Positions 9,476-14,078 of a DNA stretch of 14,078 bases are shown piece by piece. The first letter of the stretch is position 1; the number at the start of each line of letters is the position of its first letter. The stretch is taken from contig CALBCO010000060.1 in the NCBI GenBank assembly GCA_937927265.1, positions 1-14,078 on the forward strand, given 5' to 3'. This DNA is from an uncultured Verrucomicrobiae bacterium (lineage in GTDB: Bacteria; Verrucomicrobiota; Verrucomicrobiia; Palsa-1439). A model generated the notes under the pieces. The model worked only from the letters and a program-made list of their open reading frames with translations. It was not told where the DNA came from and did no database searches. The position numbers were made by a program, and so were the translations under genes.

Positions 9476-10700
9476 GGCGCAACGCCTCCACAGGCTCGAG
9501 TCGCGCCGCCCGCAATGCAGGGATCAATCCCGCCAGCGTGCAAATCACCAGCGTCGCCCCGCCAATCGTCAACAGATCCCGCCCGGTCAAATACGCCGGA
9601 ATCTTCTGGAAATTGTAAATCTCGCGCGGAAACACCTCGATGCCGAGCACGTGTTGGATAAAATACTGGATCGGCTCGATGTTCTGAATCGTCAACAAGC
9701 CCAGCGTCGTGCCCATCGCCACGCCGCACACGCCGACAATGAACCCCTGCAACACAAAGATTCGCAACACCACTCCCGGCGTCGCGCCGACCGCCTTCAA
9801 CACGCCAATCTCACGCGTCTTTTGCACCGATACCGTTATCAACGTGCTCGTGATGCCAAACGCCGCCACGACCACAATAAAGAGCAAAATGAAAAACATC
9901 ACCGTCTTTTCCACCTGAATCGCGCCGAGCAGCCGGCGATTCATCTCCGCCCACGTCTGCGCCCGCAGCGTCGGCGGCAGTCGTTGGTTCAACACCCCAG
10001 CCACCTCCTGCGCCCCGGCTAACGGGTCATCCGTCATGATCTCGATCCCGTGCACCGCGTTGGACAACTCGAACAACTCCTGCGCCGTCGCCAACGAGGT
10101 GAACACCAACGTCGCGTCGTACTCAAACATCCCGGACTCGAAGATGCCGGTCACGGTGAGTTCGAGCGGCAAATACACCTCTTCACCGCGTTTTTCGAAG
10201 TTGCGCGGCGAATAGACAGTGATTTTGTCGCCGAGATAAATCCCATATTGCGCCGCCAGTTCCCGGCCAATGACTACAGTTTCGCCTGTCAGATCGAGTG
10301 TTCCCTGTTGGACGTACTCCGCCAGCCGGCTTACTTGAATCTCTCGTTCGGGATCAATCCCTTTCAAATACGGCGTGGCAATCCGACGATTAAACTCCAC
10401 CAACACCAGACTGAGGACGAACGGCGAGGCCGCTTTCACTCGTGGCAACGACCGAGCAACGGCGATCACTTCCTCGCCATTCTCGATCAATCCACCGCTC
10501 ACGGTCACATGCGCCTGCATCCCCATCAACTTCGACCGCAATTCCCGGTCGAACCCGCTCATCACCGCAATCACCACGATCAACACCCACACCCCAATCG
10601 TCACCCCAGCCAACGAGATCAGGGTAATGACCGATACAAACGTCCCCTTCGGCTTCAAGTACCGAAGCCCCAAAAACAATTCACATGGCAACCGCGTCAT
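9468..10700 (-). CDS. lolC: Lipoprotein-releasing system permease (LolC/LolE family)
   Basis: The membrane subunit of the Lol transporter. From ATG 10700 it has 410 residues. It has a cytoplasmic N-terminus LFLGLRYLKPKG, a membrane segment at about 21-46, a large periplasmic domain (about 50-262), then three segments at about 266-291, 312-337 and 376-398. This is the four-segment FtsX-type permease layout. The cytoplasmic KTREIGVLKAVGAT (294-307) is the conserved coupling motif. The end RAARLEPVEALRHE is also typical. The frame is open 135 nt further upstream, but that part encodes a non-homologous Cys/Gly-rich peptide derived from the intergenic repeat, so ATG 10700 is preferred. LolC and LolE cannot be told apart from sequence alone, and no second permease gene is next to it. 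It is first in the six-gene run. Confidence 0.9.
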   Translation of the reverse strand: MTRLPCELFLGLRYLKPKGTFVSVITLISLAGVTIGVWVLIVVIAVMSGFDRELRSKLMGMQAHVTVSGGLIENGEEVIAVARSLPRVKAASPFVLSLVLVEFNRRIATPYLKGIDPEREIQVSRLAEYVQQGTLDLTGETVVIGRELAAQYGIYLGDKITVYSPRNFEKRGEEVYLPLELTVTGIFESGMFEYDATLVFTSLATAQELFELSNAVHGIEIMTDDPLAGAQEVAGVLNQRLPPTLRAQTWAEMNRRLLGAIQVEKTVMFFILLFIVVVAAFGITSTLITVSVQKTREIGVLKAVGATPGVVLRIFVLQGFIVGVCGVAMGTTLGLLTIQNIEPIQYFIQHVLGIEVFPREIYNFQKIPAYLTGRDLLTIGGATLVICTLAGLIPALRAARLEPVEALRHE

Positions 10701-10709
10701 TGGCCCGCG

Positions 10710-10718
10710 AGAATACCA
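10710..10718 (-). promoter_or_regulatory. Possible promoter of the lolC-to-clpC gene run
   Basis: On the minus strand an extended -10 element TGGTATTCT (10718-10710) ends 9 nt before ATG 10700, the same spacing as at kdsA and one more than at kdsB. The -35 position has no good match to TTGACA with a 15-18 nt spacer, so this call rests on the extended -10 and on the shared spacing. If it is real, the lolC mRNA is leaderless and this is the main promoter for lolC, lolD, ilvE, mcsA, mcsB and clpC. Confidence 0.4.
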
Positions 10719-10835
10719 GACTCCCCCCACAATGCAGCAGGATTCTTGCGCTGGATGCCCGTGCCCTGCAGTCCCGACGCACACGCCACCCGGACAACCG
10801 ACCCGCCGATTCTCTTCGCGGGACGGCAATTCCAT

Positions 10836-10947
10836 CCTGAATCATGAGCACGAGGAGGACCTGAATGGATGGGGCGCGATGGTCTTTCGACTCGCCTCAC
10901 GCCTGCCACCCCACCGCCATCCAAAGCGCCACTGATGCGGCGCACTC
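10836..10947 (-). repeat. Long intergenic repeat, copy 2 (inverted)
   Basis: The reverse complement of these 112 bp matches 134-244 with six substitutions and one extra G in a G run. Read on the minus strand it starts with the hairpin (GCGCCGC, ATCA, GTGGCGC; one G-U pair) and ends TGCTCATGATTCAGG, 135 nt before the lolC start. Its orientation relative to the downstream gene is therefore the same as for copy 1 and kdsB. The two copies are inverted with about 10.6 kb between them. Confidence 0.85.
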
Positions 10948-11076
10948 TAAAACCATGCGGTCCAACCCCGGTGCTCGAACTTACGCAGTAGCATTTTGGA
11001 CTACGGGGCGACAGTACCGCTTTCCCGTCGGTCCACTTACGGAGACGATGGCCAGTGGGCGACTCACGCGGGTCGA

Positions 11077-11118
11077 GGCACAGACAAGAATGTCTGTGCC
11101 GCCGTCAACGTCTGACGG
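11077..11118. repeat. Pair of short perfect hairpins, REP-like
   Basis: The first is a 10-bp perfect stem, GGCACAGACA (11077-11086) with loop AGAA (11087-11090) and its complement TGTCTGTGCC (11091-11100). The second follows one base later: CCGTCA (11102-11107), a 5-nt loop, and TGACGG (11113-11118). There is no T run after them, so they are not a typical intrinsic terminator for either strand. The first has the look of a dispersed palindromic repeat. I have the impression that similar palindromes recur in verrucomicrobial genomes but cannot check this here. Confidence 0.6.
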
Positions 11119-11288
11119 AAAGCGTGGTGTCGGAAATCATGCCGCTCATCGTCCCGAGGCAGGGGAAATGGAAGAGTGTGCTGTTGGATTCGATGTCCGG
11201 CGTCATGGAGAACAAAGTCGGTTGACTCATGTCTGATGATGACCGGCCCGCGGAGAAACAGTGCACCCAAAAGTGAAACTTTCAGCGC

Positions 11289-11307
11289 CGCGCTCATGAT
11301 TCAGGAT
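11289..11307 (+). repeat. Fragment of the long repeat upstream of the ACT gene
   Basis: Nineteen bases beginning CGCGCTCATGATTC match the distal end of the long repeat at 18 of 19 positions (compare 10852-10834 on the minus strand), and a shorter part matches copy 1. It points towards the ACT-domain gene and ends about 64 nt before that start, close to the 62 nt seen at kdsB. The hairpin half of the repeat is absent. Because it is short, shared origin is probable but not certain. Confidence 0.5.
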
Positions 11308-11354
11308 TCCATTCACTTGCACTCTCGTCTGAACAAGCCGAATATTCAGCAGGA

Positions 11355-11361
11355 AAGGAGG
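11355..11361 (+). promoter_or_regulatory. Ribosome binding site of the ACT-domain gene
   Basis: AAGGAGG ends 9 nt before ATG 11371 and 12 nt before the second ATG at 11374, so the first ATG is preferred. It rules out the frame open from 11176 as the true start. This gene thus has a normal leader, unlike kdsB and kdsA. Confidence 0.8.
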
Positions 11362-11370
11362 AGAGCAATC

Positions 11371-11772
11371 ATGATGAAGACTCGACCCAGCAAGGAAGTG
11401 GTGATCAAGGTTCGCAACGAGATCGGTGTGCTCGCCGTGTTGTCCAGACTCCTCGCCGCCAAAGGCATCAACATCCTCGCCGTCAGCGCGTGGACCGACG
11501 GCGAAAATGGCATCATCCACCTGGTCACCGACGACAACCTGCGCACCATGGACACGTTGCGCGCCCATGATTACAAACCGCGCGAAGCCGACGTCGTATT
11601 GACCGAGGTCGCCCATAAGCCTGGTCTCCTGCGCCACCTGACCGAAAAACTAGCGCAAGACGGTATTGACATTCATCATCTGTACGCCACCGCGACCGCC
11701 GACCAAGACAAAGCATTGATCGTCTTCGCCACGGCCAACAACGACCGCGCCCTCGTGTTGTTGAACGGGTGA
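11371..11772 (+). CDS. Stand-alone tandem ACT-domain protein
   Basis: A 133-residue protein made of two ACT domains and little else: residues about 9-68 (VVIKVRNEIGVLAVLSRLLA, then a second strand set with LAVSAWTDGENGIIHLVTDD) and about 74-133 (VVLTEVAHKPGLLRHLTEKL, then DIHHLYATATADQDKALIVF). Each has the beta-alpha-beta start with the turn glycine (IGV, PGL) where ACT domains commonly bind amino acids. No catalytic or DNA-binding domain is attached, so it is probably a small ligand-binding regulator acting on another protein. Its target cannot be read from sequence. It is divergent from lolC and convergent with the broken glycyl radical enzyme gene. Confidence 0.85.
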   Translation: MMKTRPSKEVVIKVRNEIGVLAVLSRLLAAKGINILAVSAWTDGENGIIHLVTDDNLRTMDTLRAHDYKPREADVVLTEVAHKPGLLRHLTEKLAQDGIDIHHLYATATADQDKALIVFATANNDRALVLLNG

Positions 11773-11814
11773 GGCGACGCGCGCGACTTCGTGGGCAGGC
11801 ATTCCCGCGCCAAC

Positions 11815-11853
11815 CCGCCTTCGCGAAGGCTTTGCCGGGAAAACCGGTGCCGG
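11815..11853. terminator. Palindromes between two convergent genes, possible terminator
   Basis: A perfect 14-bp palindrome GCCTTCGCGAAGGC (11815-11828) is followed by TGCCGG (11831-11836), an 11-nt loop, and CCGGCA (11848-11853). They lie between the convergent ACT-domain gene (stop at 11772) and the glycyl radical enzyme gene (stop at 11885). Only CTTT follows the first, so neither is a strong intrinsic terminator. The stretch AAGAATGTC just beyond also occurs in the hairpin at 11077-11100, so they could instead be dispersed repeats. Confidence 0.3.
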
Positions 11854-12280
11854 CAAGAATGTCGCTTCCGCGATGGGCGAAAGGTTAGGCGACGACGACT
11901 GCGGGTTGGTCGGTCCGCGCAATAATCTCATCCTGCAACTTACGATCGAGCGCCACAAAGTAGTCGCAGTAACCGGCAATGCGCACCACGATATTGCGAT
12001 AGTCGTCTGGCTTTTCTTGGGCTTTGCGCAACGTCTCCCGATCCACCATGTTCACTTGGATTTGCAGGCCGCCTTGGGCGACATAGGTCTTGAGCAACGA
12101 GCAGAGAATGCCCGGCCCGTCCGGCCCGCGCACAAAACCGGGCGTGATCTTCATGTTGAACGCCATTCCGCCCGACACCTTCGTCAAAACCAGCTTGGTC
12201 ATCGAGTTCAACAGGGCTGCCGGTCTCCGCACATCCCGGCCCTGCGACGGTCCCGGCCCATCGCTGAGGGTTGGCCCCGC

Positions 12281-12284
12281 AAAA
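12281..12284 (-). other. Frameshift 3 in the glycyl radical enzyme (extra base)
   Basis: The frame before this point reads GEVTAATPDGRF then changes to non-homologous sequence. The frame after it reads AGPTLSDGPGPSQGRD, as expected for the family. Removing one T from the minus-strand T run (plus-strand A4) joins them as TPDGRFAGP. It is the only one of the three shifts that needs a base removed. Confidence 0.7.
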
Positions 12285-12645
12285 GCGACCATCAGGCGTT
12301 GCGGCCGTCACTTCGCCGCGGCGAACGTGATTGTGGTAACTGAACAATCGCGCCATATACCGCGCGTTCACCTTTGTCGGATAGTTCAGAATCGTATCCG
12401 TGAAGGCATCATAAACCCGCCGCGCAATGGCATCGGGATCTTCCAGGTCGTTGCCAAACGCAGGCGTGCGTGTGGCCAAGAGTTGTCGGACCGGTTCGTC
12501 GCCCGCAAAGTTCCTGTCGAGCATTTCCTCCACCTGCCTCAACGTGACCTGTCCCCGATCATAAACGAACATTTTGATCGCCGACAACGAATCCACCGCT
12601 GTGCCAAAGCCCAAACCATTGACCACGTCCGTGCCATACCGAACG

Positions 12646-12651
12646 CCCCCC
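12646..12651 (-). other. Frameshift 2 in the glycyl radical enzyme (missing base)
   Basis: Upstream the frame reads ASALVDDCLERCLDLCRG, and downstream another frame reads GGVRYGTDVVNGLGFG. Adding one G to the six-G minus-strand run (plus-strand C6) restores the family motif GGVRY. The two frames join nowhere else in a way that keeps the motif. Confidence 0.75.
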
Positions 12652-13554
12652 GGCAGAGGTCTAGGCACCGTTCGAGACAATCATCCACCAACGCCGACGC
12701 AAACGGATCGCACCGGTCCAACGCACGCCGCGCCCGCCTCTCCTCCGCTGCCGCCAATTGCCGGTGAATGTCAAATCGCATTTGCTCGAGATACGCGCCG
12801 AGAAAATCATCCCACGTCCGCAACGATTCCAGCGGTCCCGTCTGTGCCCCGGTCTCCCCGGCCAGATTTGGCGCGCCATTGTTGAACACCGACTCGATCA
12901 AACTGGCAAAATGCACTTGCCCGCCACAGCCTTCATGAATCTGACAGCCGGCTATCATGATCTCAATGCAACCCATGTTGTAGTAGTCGCGAGCCACTTC
13001 CAAGGGATAACCCGAACGAACCAATGCCGGAATTTGCACATCGTCGTTAAAAATCATCGGCTGTCCACCGCCACACAAAATCGCCCGCGTGATCGTGTCC
13101 CATAACCGGACCGGCGTGCCGGCATGGACGCGCACCGCGGCATTCGGGTACGGCTCACCCGCCTCTCCGGCAATCTCGACAAGGATGTAAGTCAACTCAT
13201 TCGTCGCGTCACGCCCGTCTTGATCAACGCCCCCAACCATCACACTCTGCACCGTCCGCGAGTGCGGTTCATTGACCTTCAGCCAAACGTGCTCTAACAA
13301 CTCCTTGGCCTGCTCGCGGGTCAAAATCCCATTGGACAGATCGCGCTGATAAAACGGCCACAAATACTGATCCAGGCGGCCCAAAGACATCGCCGAGCCC
13401 CCGCCGATATTGCTGATCGTGTGCAGCATCCAAGTCAACTGCACCGCTTCCCGGAATGTCTGCGGCGGATACTCCGCAACGCTATTGCACACTGCGGCCA
13501 TCTGTTCCCGTCCCTCCGCCGCCAACGTCGCCGCGTAACGCTGGATGAACCGCG

Positions 13555-13558
13555 CCCC
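13555..13558 (-). other. Frameshift 1 in the glycyl radical enzyme (missing base)
   Basis: One frame reads QRECYESVRIAWEAG and then becomes arginine-rich nonsense. The next reads ARFIQRYAATLAAEG. Adding one G to the four-G minus-strand run (plus-strand C4) gives the continuous WEAGARFIQRYA, as expected for the family. Confidence 0.75.
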
Positions 13559-14078
13559 GCTTCCCACGCAATCCGCACCGATTCGTAACACTCGCGCTGG
13601 GACGGTTCCGCAGTTGTGTTGCGTTTGGCGAGGACCCGCTGCAACAACCCGCGCCCGCCCAGTTGCAGCGCTGTCTCGTACTTCAGATTCAGGTGATTCG
13701 CGGCATACCACGGCAACTCGGCAAAATTCCGCCGGACGTCCACCCCGTAATCGAACGAGAAATGATTTTCAAGAATCCGGAAGACTCGCGCGTACATCCG
13801 CCGTTCATCGCCCGGCAACTCCGTCACCACCTCCCGGACCAGCCGCTGCAAATCCTCGTACGTCACCGAAGCGTCGTAATGATCCCGCGCCATCCACGCC
13901 CACCGCTGTTCGGTCGGATCACAAATCGGCAATTGTTCCCGCAGGACACGTCGTGCCTCGGCCAGACGCTGTTCAAAACTCGGCAAGCCATCGGCCAGCG
14001 GCCACATCCCCAAAACCGAGCCTGCTATTACTAACCATCTCATAATTATATCGACATCCGCCGGGATGTTGTGCGAGC

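Larger units (their letters stand above)
10948..11370. other. Divergent intergenic region left of the ACT-domain gene
   Basis: No recognisable gene lies in these 423 bp. The region holds two adjacent hairpins (11077-11118), a fragment of the long repeat (11289-11307) and the ribosome binding site of the ACT-domain gene. A plus-strand frame ending at TGA 11223-11225 reads RLTESVVSEIMPLIVPRQGK and on to a stop, and is followed by a 15-residue frame starting MSDDDRPAEK. Neither has a ribosome binding site, and they may be chance or the remnant of a decayed gene. A TTGCAC (11317-11322) could be a -35 box for the ACT-domain gene, but no good -10 element stands at the right distance. Confidence 0.5.
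11885..14043 (-). pseudogene. Glycyl radical enzyme (pyruvate formate-lyase family), frameshifted
   Basis: About 719 residues can be read if three single-base frameshifts are bridged. Segments, read on the minus strand, are roughly 14043-13556, 13555-12650, 12649-12284 and 12283-11885. Motifs are in order: a PFL-like N-terminal domain; GGGQPMIFNDDVQIPAL; MGCIEIMIAG with the catalytic cysteine (codon 12970-12968) and a glutamate two residues on; GGVRYGTDVVNGLGFGTAVD; GEVTAATPDGR; and RIAGYCDYF with the radical glycine (codon 11974-11972). Cys-x-Glu is typical of dehydratase, decarboxylase and C-N lyase members, whereas true pyruvate formate-lyase has Cys-Cys. The substrate is unknown. No activating radical-SAM gene is in the window. 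ATG 14043 is tentative: the frame stays open to the right edge, and its MRWLVIAGSVLGMWPL start is oddly hydrophobic, so ATG 14007 or a start beyond the window is possible. All three shifts lie at homopolymers, so sequencing errors could explain them. Confidence 0.85.

Noticed and set aside
10701..10835. CtsR operator or CIRCE element before lolC
   Set aside because: I found no tandem GGTCAAA-like heptads and no TTAGCACTC inverted repeat there. The GAGTGC in the long repeat is not part of a CIRCE.
10701..10945. Upstream extension of the lolC frame and the overlapping minus-strand frame starting MRRISGALDG
   Set aside because: Both are made of repeat and intergenic sequence. LolC homology begins at ATG 10700.
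11176..11370. In-frame 65-residue extension of the ACT-domain protein
   Set aside because: It contains the repeat fragment and the ribosome binding site, so it is untranslated leader.
11885..14043. Programmed ribosomal frameshifting as explanation of the split glycyl radical enzyme
   Set aside because: Three shifts in mixed directions in one gene without slippery heptamers plus stimulatory structures is implausible. Sequencing error or decay is simpler.

Overview
The window looks like chromosomal DNA of a Gram-negative bacterium of the PVC group, most likely Verrucomicrobiota. This is inferred from gene content, not from a marker gene. Genes for KDO (the lipopolysaccharide inner-core sugar) and for lipoprotein sorting by a Lol system require an outer membrane. 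The neighbouring McsA-McsB-ClpC arginine-phosphorylation module is otherwise best known from Firmicutes. Recurrent hairpin-bearing intergenic repeats fit the same placement. The DNA is moderately GC-rich and coding density is high.

Layout. 1-306 is an intergenic stretch with a 111-bp repeat, a promoter and the possible start of a divergent gene. 307-3786 (+) holds kdsB-pyrG, which overlap by an ATGA, then a gap with a possible small antisense gene, then kdsA with its own promoter. 3820-10700 (-) is a tight six-gene run read right to left: lolC/E-like permease, lolD, ilvE-type aminotransferase, mcsA, mcsB, clpC. Gaps are 12 nt or less, or there is overlap. 10701-11370 is a divergent intergenic region with a second, inverted copy of the repeat, a fragment of a third, and hairpins. 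11371-11772 (+) is a small tandem ACT-domain protein. 11885-14043 (-) is a glycyl radical enzyme split by three single-base frameshifts, each at a homopolymer run, with its catalytic motifs still readable.

How the genes work together. KdsA makes KDO-8-phosphate, PyrG makes CTP, and KdsB joins KDO to CMP using CTP, so the first block supplies activated KDO. LolD and its permease extract lipoproteins from the inner membrane, a second envelope task. McsB (with its zinc-binding partner McsA) tags proteins with phosphoarginine. ClpC retains the two N-terminal glutamates known to read that mark, so writer and reader look intact, but no CtsR repressor gene or operator is visible.

The points most worth a second look are: promoters whose extended -10 element ends only 8-9 nt before the start codon of kdsB, kdsA and lolC (suggesting leaderless mRNAs); a repeat element that lies in the same orientation upstream of three gene starts; the broken glycyl radical enzyme; and the physical linkage of the phosphoarginine system to Lol genes.
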